NCBI GenBank assembly: GCA_963920765.1
Contig: OY987247.1
Coordinates: forward strand, 4,870,471-4,934,470
Reading direction: 5' to 3'
Length of the DNA stretch: 64,000 nt
DNA from: Ulota crispa
Taxonomy: Eukaryota; Streptophyta; Bryopsida; Orthotrichales; Orthotrichaceae
Positions 23,967 through 35,300 of the stretch are shown here, in pieces. The translations under genes were made by a program, and so were the position numbers. Position 1 is the first letter of the stretch; each line of letters opens with the position of its first letter. The notes beneath the pieces were generated by a model that did no database searches, was not told the origin of the DNA, and was given only the letters and a program-made list of their open reading frames with translations.

Positions 23967-25072
23967 ACTAAAAGATCTCACCATCACAGATGTTTTATTT
24001 GCCTCTTAAATCGCTCCGAAACCTTACAACTCATCCATATTCGAAAGGGCAGAGTGAAAGAGGATGAAAACGGGGGGTTTCTAGGGTTTCTAAGGTTTCA
24101 TTAGAGGAGCAAGCAAGGAGAAAGAGCATTCAAGACGACTCCAACCTCACAAATTGCTAAGACAAAGAGAGTGTGACGATGCCGTTGCAGAGACTTCTAC
24201 TCATAATGCGATTAACATCGATACAAGCTCGAAACACAAAAATCTACAGAAAAAGTTGAGTGAAAACGCACTACGTCCCCGCCTCGACTCATCACGAGAA
24301 AGCCAAGAGCACAAACTATACCTTCTTAAAACCCTCAACACACCACCTGCAGCAGCATTGCAAAGAACGCTTTGCCTTGCGCACTCCACACAGATCTTCA
24401 CAGCTCCACCAATGGAGACGAAACAATGCAACAAAGAGCGCCGTCAATCTCCGTCTCATTTTCATCATCATAAATAGCTGTGAAAACCTCGTGAACAGTC
24501 TTTGTTTCTTCGTTTCCACTCCGTCTCTCTCATGAATGGTTTCGCATGTGTCAATTCTGCCCGTACGTAACTGTCTTGAAAAAGGGGCTAAACCCTAAGC
24601 CTAAGCTAGCGCCTACGTTCTGTGCTATCATCTTAGTAGTAGCCACGCAGTCATGTTTTCAAGCAAGGTTTCGCAATTTACCGTGGCTGTGATCTTGCAG
24701 CTGAACTCGAATTCGGTGTTCAGCATAGAAAGAAGAATAAACGACCTGATTGAAGTTCTGGATTGGCGTTACACACCATGAATTAGGGTTTTAGAAACGC
24801 TCAAAGACGAATGTATTATAAACTTAGCACACACAATAGCATACCCCAGGCAAGAGTTGCAAAAAGACAGGAAACATATCATCAAGGCATGATACAAATG
24901 CATTCCTCATTCAAGGAGTGGTTGTTGAAACGATGGAGATTTTTCATGAAAGAATTTACATTGATACATGCCTACTAGCTAGAAGACATTGTTTTACATA
25001 GTCGGTAACTAAGGGGTGCTACGACCAGGGGCGGGAGTAAGGTTGAAATGAATAGGCTACGTAGTTAGTTCA
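23967..25072. other. Upstream region of the methyltransferase gene and gap to rubredoxin
   Basis: Contains GGGTTTCTAGGGTTTCTAAGG near 24074 and AATTAGGGTTTTAG near 24781, telo-box-like motifs. The short open frames between 24154 and 24535 overlap on both strands and show no family resemblance. No gene is called here. Confidence 0.4.
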
Positions 25073-27565
25073 CTACAAGGTGCTGTTCAAGTAGACAAAG
25101 CTCCCTGCGATGACAAGAATACCGATTGCAATGCCAATGGGAAGTGCTTGCCTGCACACCAAAAACCACAACAAAAGAAAGCAGAAGAGCTTTGTCAGCA
25201 GCAGTTAAGAATAGTGGAATGAACTCAGCCCATTTCTGAAGAGGTGGCAACCAAGGATTAGATATGGAAAGCATGGTCATATCCTCACAATCTTGTCCCT
25301 GATTTAGCAATCTGTTATACTAAACTTTAGACCTTTTAATTTTAGCATGATTGTACAAGATCTAACCCTGTTAAGGTTATGTCCGGGCGTGATAGAATTA
25401 AAAGGGAAGATTTCATGGATACCCTGAAGTTTGCAATATTTACATAGATACCCCTGCTTTTTTCAGCAATTACACAAATACCCTTGGACCAAAAATATCA
25501 GATGTTTCTTTTCTTGTACATGCCACTTCCCTTCTTCCTTTAAGCATGTGTTGCTTCTTTTTTGTTTCATTCCATTCCCTTCTTCAACAATATTGGTCAC
25601 GAAGAAAGTACGAGCACAACAAATAAAATAAATGCCTAAAAACTACGGTCTAAGGGTATTTGTGCAATTTCTGAAAAAGCAGGGGTATCTGTGCAAGTAT
25701 TACAAACTTCAGGGGTATCCAAGAAATTTTCCCTAGAAAAAGTATATACATATTTCTTTGCAAAGCATGCTAGTTTTCATAACGAGCTTCTTTAGTTCCT
25801 CAGTCTACATCACAAGAGTAATGACATACAATGGAGATACCGGAACAACGGCTCAAAAGGGAAGAAGATTACCCGACTGCCGCATTTGCACTCTTCAAGT
25901 TTTCCTTCCGGGCCTTTCGAACTGCCATGTCATTAGCATTCTTGGCCACCGGGGTGTCATAAACCTTAAATCTCCTCTTCGGTGCAGCACACACTGATTT
26001 TCAAAACCAAGCACATCATGGCATCAGTCCAACCCCAAAATTAAGCTTCCGTAACTTTGACGATACTCAATCTCAAAGAAGTTTAAAAAATAAAGAAGCT
26101 TGTAAACCTAAACAGAATAAGTTGGAATGTTTTACCAACAAACAAGCCTATTTTCTGTGGAGGTGGCAATGGATATGGAGAGCATGCTTATGCATCATAA
26201 TCCTGTGCATTATGGAATCCTGCTGTAAGGCTCTTAATTGAAACTTCGGGTTACCAAAAGGAAAGGATCTAGAAAGGTTTAGCAAGTTACCAGGACAAGA
26301 GTAGTCGGAAGATAATGATTCGAATGGCTTTCTGTCACTGTAGATGTACCTGTGGCGAAACAGAAGCAACAACGAATAGAACATAATCATGAATCAAGCA
26401 TAAAAATAACTCCAAATTTGTACTCAAATATTTCATACAAGAATAAAAAAAAAAGTAATCTGTTTTCTCAGAAGTCAGTCAAAAAATTTCATGATATTAT
26501 TTCAAACTATTTTCAACCAACCGCCTTGTCAGAATTGAATAGGGTTAAGGTAGGAACACCCATAAGCATTAGTGTCCCCATAACCATCACCTCTAAAATC
26601 CTGGAAAATCTGTGGAAAGGAATAGATGTAATTACAAGGATGTATAACATGCAAACATAAAACCTTAGTGTTGGTTATGGGTGCAATGGCAGTTTTCTCT
26701 TTAAAAATTCACAACTTATTCTCACAGTATCCAAATAATACATTCAAAAATGCAAATTCATTATTTTTCTATTCCTAATAGGATCCGATAATTTGCTAGC
26801 AGTTTATTAATACTCATCATGTTCAAAAACCCTTAAACTAACTCTTATGGATGCTCCTACCTTAAGTTAAGTTGAGTTACTCAGAGATCAAACCCTAATT
26901 AGCCAGTTAATGAACCAATCTATGAATCAAGTGCAAAGACGATACAAAGGGAAATACACAAAATTCAAAATGTCTCAAATTCCGATGATTACTACTCCTC
27001 CTCGTTCCTCGCTCCTCGTATAGAAACTCTCACATGAGAGTTTCCATACAAAATCTTCCAAAAAACCAAAAACTATCAATGAGATTTCAGAATGCTCAGC
27101 AAAAACGACACTTAAGCCAACTAAACACCTCGCTAATCTTCTCACCAGCTCAATTTGTTCAGTGTAATCAATGATGTTTGTCAAAAATGTGCAGAATCGT
27201 CAAGAATCGTTGAGAATTGTCGAGAATTTGGAGAAGTTCAAGCTAAAAGAGGCTTGAATGTAAACGTAAAGTTGCAAATTAAAAGGAAGGGGAGTAACAG
27301 ACCCGCAGTCTTTGCAGATGTACGCCGTCTTCGCTGCAGCTCGCATGGAAATCCTGGGCGGAACGGCACCAGAGGCGGCCTCGGGCATGACGACGGCAGC
27401 GGAGAAGGCATTTCCGCCGTTGTTGAAGGCGCTCTTGAGAGCCGAGCGGTCCGAAGGCGCACGCAGCCCGGTTCTCACATCGCCAAAAGTCTTTTGGCCG
27501 TGAGGTGTTGTAGTGCTTGCTAAGCTTGCCACCACTGATTGCGTCGACAATGCAGCAGCTGCCAT
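25073..27565 (-). CDS. Chloroplast rubredoxin-like protein with C-terminal membrane anchor
   Basis: Predicted 173-residue protein. Exons in coding order: 27565-27303, 26349-26291, 25993-25873, 25151-25073, all GT-AG with consistent phases. Residues 1 to about 75 are Ala/Ser/Thr-rich with few acids, a typical plastid transit peptide. The rubredoxin iron site is complete: CKDC (84-87) and CPVC (106-109, its codons split by the second intron), separated by YIYSDRKPFESL. Next come APKRRFK, the charged stretch VRKARKENLK, and a hydrophobic helix PIGIAIGILVIAGSFVY near 152-168 close to the C-terminus. The layout matches the plant rubredoxin-like group that includes Arabidopsis At5g51010. It should bind one Fe in a Cys4 site and be anchored in a plastid membrane, probably thylakoid; some relatives assist photosystem assembly. 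An 18-bp minisatellite lies 186 bases upstream of the start codon. The gene looks intact. Confidence 0.92.
25403..25734. mobile_element. Foldback MITE AGGGAARATTT, copy 1
   Basis: The ends are long inverted repeats: AGGGAAGATTTCATGGATAC on the left, GTATCCAAGAAATTTTCCCT on the right, with TIRs of about 80-90 bases containing repeated ATACCCCTG blocks. The same element occurs at 43101-43415. It lies within an intron of the rubredoxin gene, between the last two exons. Confidence 0.7.
26549..26861. mobile_element. TTAA-flanked MITE GGTAGGAACACCC in rubredoxin intron 1
   Basis: Starts GGTAGGAACACCCATAAG and ends CTTATGGATGCTCCTACC, flanked on both sides by TTAA. A reverse-orientation relative lies at 40092-40404 within an aminotransferase intron, sharing internal blocks such as GTTATGGGTGCAATGGCAG and ACAACTTATTCTCACAGTAT. 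There is no coding capacity. Confidence 0.7.
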
Positions 27566-27750
27566 CGCTACTCGGAAATCAACAGTATTTGACTGAATTT
27601 GTGAAGGATTTGTGAAGGATTGTTGAGAGATTGCGAAGGATTGTTGCGGAATTGGCTGTTGAAGAAATGGGGAAGGAGGGGGAGAGGATGAGGAGGTGGT
27701 GGTGGTGCAAGGGCCACGGGATTGGGTAACCGTGCTATGGCAGGTTCAGG

Positions 27751-28200
27751 GTAGGCGACGGGTTTGGGGTAGGCGACGGGTTTGGGGTAGGCAACGGGTT
27801 TGGGGTAGGCGACGGGTTTGGGGTAGGCGACGGGTTTGGGGTAGGCGACGGGTTTGGGGTAGGCGACGGGTTTGGGGTAGGCGACGGGTTTGGGGTAGGC
27901 GACGGGTTTGGGGTAGGCGACGGGTTTGGGGTAGGCGACGGGTTTGGGGTAGGCGACGGGTTTGGGGTAGGCGACGGGTTTGGGGTAGGCGACGGGTTTG
28001 GGGTAGGCGACGGGTTTGGGGTAGGCGACGGGTTTGGGGTAGGCGACGGGTTTGGGGTAGGCGACGGGTTTGGGGTAGGCGACGGGTTTGGGGTAGGCGA
28101 CGGGTTTGGGGTAGACGACGGGTTTGGGATAGGCGACGGGTTTGGGGTAGGCGACGGGTTTGGGGTAGGCGATTGGTTTAGGGTAGGCGACAGGTTTGGG
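27751..28200. repeat. Minisatellite: 25 copies of an 18-bp unit
   Basis: The unit GTAGGCGACGGGTTTGGG is repeated head to tail exactly 25 times over 450 bases with only a few single-base variants, mostly at the two edges. Because 18 is a multiple of three, the array is open in several frames and encodes PKPVAY repeats on one strand and RRRVWG repeats on the other. It lies 186 bases upstream of the rubredoxin start codon, so it may be part of that promoter or leader. I do not call it a gene. Confidence 0.95.
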
Positions 28201-28259
28201 AGGGGCGTGAGGTGGGTGTGTGTCTTGAGAAATGGGTGTGCTCCACTTGATCTGATTAA

Positions 28260-28713
28260 CCCTTGAACGACCGAGCAGTCCTTTGCGACCAGTACAATAC
28301 GGGGTATGTTTCTTGTATTTGGAATGGATCCATATCTCTACTATATTTGAGATCAATAAAGAAGTTGGAATATAAAAAACGCGGTTCTAGTGAGCTATTT
28401 GAGATCCCAAGTTAGAATTTCTTATTGGTAGCAAATGCCAAATGTACGGCAACGTATCTACTATGCCCTCTTGATGTTTAAGGGGTAACCCTTAAACATC
28501 ACATGGGCATAGTAGATACGTTGCCATATATTTGGCATTTGCTACCAACAAGAAATTCTAACTTGAGATCTCAAATAGCTCACTAGAACCGTGTTTTTTA
28601 AGTTCCAATTTCTTTGTTGATCTCAAATATAGTAGAAATATGGATCCATTCCAAATACAAGAAAAACACCTTGTATTGTGTTGGTCGCAAAGGGCCTTTT
28701 TGATGTTCAAGGG
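28260..28713. mobile_element. Two head-to-head TTAA/CCC MITEs forming a long hairpin
   Basis: Two elements of 225 bases each (28260-28484 and 28489-28713) lie in opposite orientation, joined by GTAA. Outer flanks are TTAA on the left and TGAA on the right. Each has CCCTT...AAGGG ends. The halves pair along almost their whole length (for example GGCATTTGCTACCAA against TTGGTAGCAAATGCC). A single copy of the family is at 56353-56585, so the 225-bp unit is the element and the hairpin is a double insertion or a duplication. Confidence 0.75.
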
Positions 28714-28717
28714 TGAA

Positions 28718-28969
28718 CCCCTAAGCGCCCATGCCAAATTCATGCAAGGTTGGACCTCATGGCAAACAATTTGGCATGGCAAGTTCAAAATAACATTTGG
28801 AAGAGTTAGCCCTTCATATTGCACGAGGCTTAGGGTTTGCGGTTATATGAAAAATTTGGTAAGTTTTCAGTGTACGGTTCAAAATATTATAATGGTCAAA
28901 GACATCAAACTAAATGGTGAATATTGAGAGGCCAAATTTGGGGCGCCGGGGCATTGGGGCATTTAGGGG
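28718..28969. mobile_element. TTAA/CCC MITE abutting the hairpin pair
   Basis: Starts CCCCTAAGCGCCC and ends GGGGCATTTAGGGG, followed by TTAA; on its left it shares a TGAA junction with the preceding element. The interior is unrelated to its neighbour. With the pair to its left it forms a chain of three elements, each separated by one TTAA-like tetramer. Confidence 0.65.
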
Positions 28970-29059
28970 TTAAAGTGGTTACATTTGAGTTTTGACAAGC
29001 TCATATAATTAGTACTTTTAGCCACTTTAGCTAATTATGAAAACCTCATGTGAGTTTAA

Positions 29060-29271
29060 CCCTTGAACGGCCCATCAGCCATCTCTGGCCGTATATACAG
29101 CCGTATTTGAGCTGCTTTGAGGGCTTTCCAAAAACAATTATGCATCCACCATTGTACAACCCTTCAATATGTATGGTTGTAACACTTAATTTCCAGCTAA
29201 TTCAAACTTTTGAATATTGATTGCGATTGTATTTGGTACCGTATCTCTAGAACCCAAAGGCCCTTCAGGGG
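29060..29271. mobile_element. TTAA/CCC MITE, relative of 58815-59054
   Basis: Starts CCCTTGAACGGCC after TTAA and ends GGCCCTTCAGGGG before TGAA. Internal blocks (CCGTATTTGAGCTGC, TTATGCATCCACCA, ATTGTACAACCCTTCAA) match 58815-59054 in reverse orientation, with similar length. Confidence 0.7.
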
Positions 29272-29275
29272 TGAA

Positions 29276-31182
29276 GCTTAAGGAATTTCACCTATCTCAT
29301 GTCTTGTGACTATGACTGGTGTGGCATAAATTTTTCTTTTTTGCATAAACCAAGGACCAAATCATGCCTTTCTTGAATGCAACTATGGAAGGTACTTGTG
29401 GGATAAAAATCAGCCCATTCTAGATGTAAAGGAGTGAGATATTGACATCAAACAATGAAAAAGAAAGTTTTTTTCCATGCTGTCCAAAATTTTAGAAGCC
29501 TTTGATTGCTCCAATATCAAAAAAAATTACTCTACGTAAAGTTGTGGTTTATTTTTTCCATGAAGAAGACCAAGTTAGGTAACTGTAGGATTTTTTTTCA
29601 AATGAGTTGGAGATGTGAATCCATTATAGGAAAAATGAGCTCAAGAGAACGCTCCTATGGGAAGTGGTTGGAGGTGTCAAAAGCATTCAAATGTAATGTC
29701 CTTTTCAAATAAAAAGAGATTAATCCCCTATACTTGCTTATAAGTACTTCATGAGAATAATTTCTTTTTACAATATCATATGCTTTTTGTTTGATGAGTG
29801 TCCTTGTTTGATTGAGAATTCTAATCCTAGTATATTCTTGTGTCCCACTAAAGGTCCTTCCATTTGTCATTGTCATGTTATAATATTGTTTTCCATCATC
29901 AATCCTTTTGTTTTCTACCATGGTACACTTGAGTAGTTCACACAAGGTAGAGACACTTGTGTAGGTACCTTACCTATGTTTCTCCTACCTAAATAAATAG
30001 GGTTGTTTGTTAACCCCTAAGCGCTCAATCGACCATTTTCATGTCGCTGCCCAATTTTTGCAAGTTGCCCGAGATGAAAAAATTTAAATATCTTTAAATA
30101 GAAAATCAAGTATACTTTCCAACTCAACTTGAATCGTGTCATTCCAAGTTAAAATCCATCAATGAGAATTTTTTAAAGACAAACACTTCAATATTTGATA
30201 GTGTTATAAAATTTACTATTTCGGGAAACTAATGTTATTTTCTCATTTGAAAACACTACATTTTTGGAGTTTATGATAGAATGTATGTTTTTAACCAATC
30301 ATACCAAGTTTTAAAATCTATGAATAAATTTTTTGATTTTGGTGAATATTAAATGGTAAATGCTTCTAAATTCACTAAATAAAACTCCAAAACTTTTTTT
30401 GAATGTTTGACTATATGGATAATTACTAAACATCATGATTATTGTTTTTTCATTTGAAGCAAACTTCATCAGAGTTACACAATTATTATTTTATAATAGA
30501 TTTATGTTTTGCCCTTACCCCCTTGGGCGTTTAGGGGTTAAGGTTAGGAGGCCTTCTCTTGAGCTCATTTTTCCTCTAATGATACTTTGTATAATCTTGC
30601 AATGCCAAAAAGCCATGAATTTTGCATACATACTAGGCAAAATTAGAGGATTTAAGTAAAAATTAAAAATTATGAATTACTTTGATCCAAATGATAAAAA
30701 CCAAGGAATCTTAGTCTACTACAATTTGGAAAAAAAATTTTAAAGAAAAAACAAAAAGAGCTCAAAAAAGTAAAGCACCAAATTTTAAAAGGGGCAAAAG
30801 TGGTGGAGATTTTTGAGTCCCATACCTACCCGCAAACTAAAACTTCTCATAACTTTCATTTCATTAATAAAAATTGAATAATTCGAAGCTTTTGACATAT
30901 ACAAAAATCTAAAGATCCAATTTCAGATTTTTATTTTTTTTAAATGCAATTTATAAAGAGATTTTTGGGCTGCCCGGATTGCCCGCCTTTCCATGTTTTT
31001 CAAAAATTCATGGATAATGTCTTCAATAAATGTTGAAATGAAGAAATAATTATATGCACATACATCTTTGAATTTTCCATCTCCTTCAAATGCTTTTAAA
31101 TTTTTTTATAGAAATTGATTTAGCCATAGGTACATGCCCAAAGTTCCATTTGTCTCCTGAGACAACATCAGTCATTTAGGGG
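29276..31182 (-). mobile_element. Larger TTAA/CCC element interrupted by a nested copy
   Basis: Read on the minus strand this matches 47001-47930 in order: the end CCCCTAAATGACTG (31182), GGGCATGTACCT, TTCATTTCAACATTT, the block at 30850-30990, then 29400-29600 (TTTATTTTTTCCATG, CATTCTAGATGTAAA). The right border follows TTAA at 31183-31186; the left border is unclear. A 524-bp element (30014-30537) is inserted in the middle. No protein is encoded. Confidence 0.55.
30014..30537. mobile_element. Nested TTAA/CCC MITE, 524 bp
   Basis: Starts CCCCTAAGCGCTC and ends GGGCGTTTAGGGG, with TTAA on both sides. The inverted ends match at about 11 of 13 positions. It interrupts the larger element at 29276-31182, which dates it as the younger insertion. 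Confidence 0.8.
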
Positions 31183-31317
31183 TTAAGCCATCTTTTATCT
31201 TTATAGTAGCAATTTTTAAAATCTTCAAGTGGTCCAATAAAATTATTTATATAAACAAATTTCATACATTTAGGATTATGATTTATGTGTAAATCATTTG
31301 AACACATTTTATAATTG

Positions 31318-31770
31318 GGAATTGATGTGTACCACACCCTTTCAATTACTATACCACACCCTAGAGTAAATTTTAGATTTCTACCATCAAAAAGCTGAAT
31401 TTGAGAATTTGGAATTTAGAATTGGACTTAGAGACCATGATTTAGTCTAGAACCATAAAAAGAAGTTGCAATTCAACAACATCCAATGAGAAAGTTTAGT
31501 TAGGGAGAAAAGTGTTACTTTTACTTTTGTTTGTAAAAAGAATAAGCTTTTTAATTGGGTGTTGTTGAATTGCAACTTTTTTGTAGTTCTAGACTTAATC
31601 ATGGTCTCTAAGTCCAAATCTAAATTTCAAATTCTCAAATTCAACTTTTTGATGGTAAAAATCTAAAATTTACTTTGGAGGTGTGGTACAGTAATTGAAA
31701 GGATGTGGTACAGTAATTGAAAGGGTGTGGTACAATAATTGAAAGGGTGTGGTACACATATCATTTCCCT
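31318..31770. mobile_element. Foldback MITE with GTGTACCACACCC ends
   Basis: Nearly the whole element is an inverted repeat: GGGAATTGATGTGTACC at the left, GGTACACATATCATTTCCC at the right, with long paired arms (AGAGACCATGATTTAGTCT against AGACTTAATCATGGTCTCT). Near the right end a unit of about 24 bases (AATTGAAAGGGTGTGGTAC) is repeated three times. A relative lies at 60456-61150. Confidence 0.75.
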
Positions 31771-32708
31771 TTATAATCATGCTTTGTTAATAAATCTAAG
31801 CTTCTACAAAATAAAATAGAAGACTATAAACCATAAGACTCAATCCTATAATATCACAAGGTTTACTAATTTTTTAATTAAAATTGTATCTATAAGAAAT
31901 TCAAATTTTTTGCATAATTTTTTGAGGTGCTATATCATTTATTTTTTATGTTTATAATTTCAATCATTTAAATTTTATATTCACTCAAGCCAATTGAATA
32001 TTGATGGCAATAATGCATTCATTATTTTCAGTTTTAATTATGCGTATTCTAGCCTTTAAAATACATTTTTACAAAAGAAGAGCAAGTGGCACCACACATT
32101 CTTCCAAAAGAGCAAATATGGCAGTTTCTCTATTTTTAAAATTTCTCTAGCTAGTGCCAAACTTGTGATGTGAGATTCATGCAACATTATTTTATTTGAG
32201 ATAAAATAAAATGGCAAACACATGTATCCGCCTTTGCAAAAGCTGGCTACATGAAGTTCTTCTAGTCGCAACTATTGGCAACATTCTTTTGAAAACTTTG
32301 TAGTTTTGGCTCTATCACTTTGCTTACTGAAACTATTATTTATTTTCATTACCTAGTGCTATGTTTTCAATAAAAATCCTACAATCATTTTCACATACTA
32401 TACCCAAATAGAAGTAACAATCAATCAAATACAACACCATAACTTCAACATAAAGTAGACAAAAAAAACACACACACAGTGAAAGGCAATGCAATAAAAA
32501 CTCCACACAGTCAAAAAACAAAAACCAATACACAAGCAAATGTAACAAAGCAAATGCCAACAACTTCATACTAACAACAAACAAATTTAAAGACAAAACA
32601 TGCAATTAATTCATAAGTGATTCAAAAACCACTTTTAAAAGCCTATCTGTTGCAACATGAACCCCCCTAGTTAATAAATTATAAAATCAAAGCATCATAT
32701 CATAGAGC
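31771..32708. other. AT-rich intergenic DNA
   Basis: No gene, clean repeat or structured element recognised. Confidence 0.4.
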
Positions 32709-34383
32709 TCATGGAGACGGCATGTTATACATTCGGAGCAATTGCCAGTACCTAAATGCCTCATGGTATGGAAAAGACTCTATTGTGTAAAATGGTCGTG
32801 AATACATGTTCATAGCTATTTCAAAATTACATTGCAAACGATTGCGGAATCTGCTCTTCCAAAAACTCAGCGTTGAAAAGGTAAGTTTGTCCTCTATACT
32901 TCCAAGAATGGCAGTTATAATAATTTCTGCCAACTTCATGAACTTTCCAATCTTGTTTAGTAAGAGAATATTGCAACCAAGTTTTGCCATAACTTGGTTA
33001 CTGGATTGACAATAAACGGCGGTTCCATGATTACAAAAGATTAGGTCTTCATGGTCATTTTGAAAAGACTTGTTTGAAGGCCCAACTCCCTAACATCAAG
33101 TACACCGGATAAATGAGAGAAAACCACATCCTCTCCCTGCATAGTCCTAGTACTACAAACCAGTCATTGATAACTGCTATGTATAGAGAGAAAATGTTGT
33201 CACATTGCAGATTCAACTAGAACTATAACAAATGATGTTCAAGGCTTCCATCATGTCTGAATGGGGGAACCTCCTAGTCAATTCTGCAATCAACATTTCT
33301 GCCGTAGAAGAGCAATGCCCCTTCACAGAAGCCATAACAACATCAAAATTTGTCATGCTCACATGTTGTTGCAATCCACTTACACAATCCATTTGATGTG
33401 TAGGATAGAAATGGTTATTAATCTTGAAGAACATGCTTTCTTCTCTCGTGTTCAAGTCCATCACCCAATTTTGGGTGGTGTGACTATAATCATCAACAGC
33501 ATCCAAGAATAGTTGGAATTGAGTAGCTTAGAATGTGATAGTAGAAGTACAGTAAATAGCATACAGCTCTGTTTGCCAGATCTAGACAACGATTATGTAG
33601 TTTGAAACAAAAGCAAATCCACTTTGGGCAAACTTAATTAAAGACTACACTCTCAAGTAATAAATATACACAAGAAAGAGCCAACAACTTTGTGACATCA
33701 CAAAACAAAGAGAGATTGCATTTGATTTCCTGATTACTATCATTGCTGAACTTCACAATGAGCGTCTTATATTTCAGCATTACACATTTGAGAGGCTCTA
33801 ATAAAGAGATCTATCGAGTGGAGATTTTGTTAAGAATCTTCAACCCCATTGTTTCCACAATCTCTGCCAACTTTGTGAACTCTAAATGTTGCTTTGGAAA
33901 ATTCAAAAAATAAGAGTGTAATTGTGTGCACAAGGTCTCAAACTTGTGAACCATAGGCAAATTCAACTATGCCTCCACCAATAAATTGGTCTGATGGGCC
34001 ATGCAATGTACCCCCATAGCATAGGGAACAAACTTTCAATCAATTGTTGAGTAACATCGGCCCGGCACCCTTGAAAGACAGAAGCCTCATCCGTCCCAAA
34101 ACACACCAGCTTCTCATAATTTGCGCATTGGTCAGGCCGTCACTTGTGCGCAACGCCGTATGTATCATGTGCAGCAAGCTGCTAACATTAGAGCCATCCA
34201 CTACCTGCTAAGTTGCAAGAGCACGGAACATCTCCCAAATAGGGATGGAACGTAAACGTGCACACTCAACTATAATTGATTATCAATAAAGGTGACTTCA
34301 TTAGCAAAAATCAAAATGCTTGTAGCCTTCAAAATCTCACTCTTCACACGTTTGGAGACTACCTTTCCCATGGAGTCCGCCAT
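32709..34383 (-). pseudogene. Decayed hAT-like (DUF4371-type) transposase
   Basis: Read on the minus strand this is a broken relative of the plant hAT/DUF4371 proteins often annotated as zinc finger protein 862-like. Recognisable pieces in order: MADSMGKVVSKRVKSEILKA (34383), ATSILIFANEVTFIDNQ, LSVHVYV, GTDEASVFQGC, GVHCMAHQTNLL, PKQHLEFTKLAEIVE, STRWISLLEPLK, then the C-terminal GSIEDKLTFSTLSFWKSRF and RNRLQCNFEIAMNMY near 32800-32900, which is the hAT dimerisation region. Stop codons and frameshifts separate the pieces, so no intact protein can be made. The N-terminal zinc finger and the terminal inverted repeats were not found. Family call is by motif order; subfamily is uncertain. Confidence 0.75.
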
Positions 34384-34859
34384 CTCCTACCTGGAAGGCT
34401 TTGTCTAATGCTTACATGCTAGGGTTGGTGCTTTAATTGTTGCAAGAGCGTCTGCATGCTTGTGAAATTAGCTATTGGAAGTCCTTGGAAAAGATTGTGG
34501 AAAAAAGCTCAAAATTGGACAAACTTCTTTCTTTGCTCTAGCACCGATCCCAATGCTCCCATCTCCTACAGTCAATTATTCCCAAAATTTGCAAGTTGTT
34601 TTCTAAGCAGGTGTTCCTCTATTTTCAAAGGTCATTTTTTGTGAATCATCTAATTGACCAAGAAATAATACATCAAAGTTGTAGGCCTTTCAAAACCTTG
34701 AATTTGGTAAAAATGGCATGGGCGCTCAAGGGTTAAACCACGGCTGAGGTTGAATGACATGCCATTTTGTGAGGTCAAGATTAAATATATTAGCTTCTTC
34801 ACCTGCCAAAAAATTGGGCAAGAAATGTAAGAACTGAGATATTTACCATCATTCTATAA

Positions 34860-35300
34860 ACACTCAAATGCCCAAAGCACCAAATTTTGGTGTCCAAAAA
34901 ACTTCAAGAAACTTTGAAACCTTGTTGAAGGCACATATTTTATCATTTTTAGGTTTTTTTTGGAAATTTTGCGTGTTCAAGTTATCTTCATTGTTCAAAT
35001 TTAATTTCCTCCTTATCTTATTTCAGTTTTTTTTGGTGGAAGATAAACTACAAGCATACATTTGGTGTCATGAATAGTGTAGTGAATAGTCATAGAGCCT
35101 ATGAGAAGTTGCCACATTGAAAGGACAGGCATCAAGTTGAGAAAAAGGTGAAGATTTTCCTTGGGCAATAAGGGTCCTTTTACTAAAATTTTGACATCCA
35201 ACAAGCTCTAAAAGTGCTTTTGGACTAATTTCACTTGAAATGTCTTTGCTATAAAATTAGAATTTAGTCATCATTAAATTTTCTTTCATTCATAATGATT
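34860..35300 (+). repeat. Dispersed repeat, inverted copy at 63260-63740
   Basis: Blocks such as GAAGGCACATATTT, TTCATTGTTCAAATTTAATT, TTTTTTTGGTGGAAGAT, CAAGCATACATTTGGTGTC and GCATCAAGTTGAGAAAAA recur in the same order in reverse complement near the right edge of the window. It is probably part of a larger non-coding element bordered by TTAA-type ends (GGG|TTAA at 34730-34736). Confidence 0.65.

Noticed and set aside
27568..28356. A 262-residue minus-strand frame of PKPVAY repeats, like a proline-rich cell-wall protein
   Set aside because: The repeat unit is 18 bases, so frames stay open by arithmetic; the opposite strand gives RRRVWG repeats. There is no signal peptide, and the frame ends directly before the rubredoxin start codon. 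It is better explained as a non-coding minisatellite.
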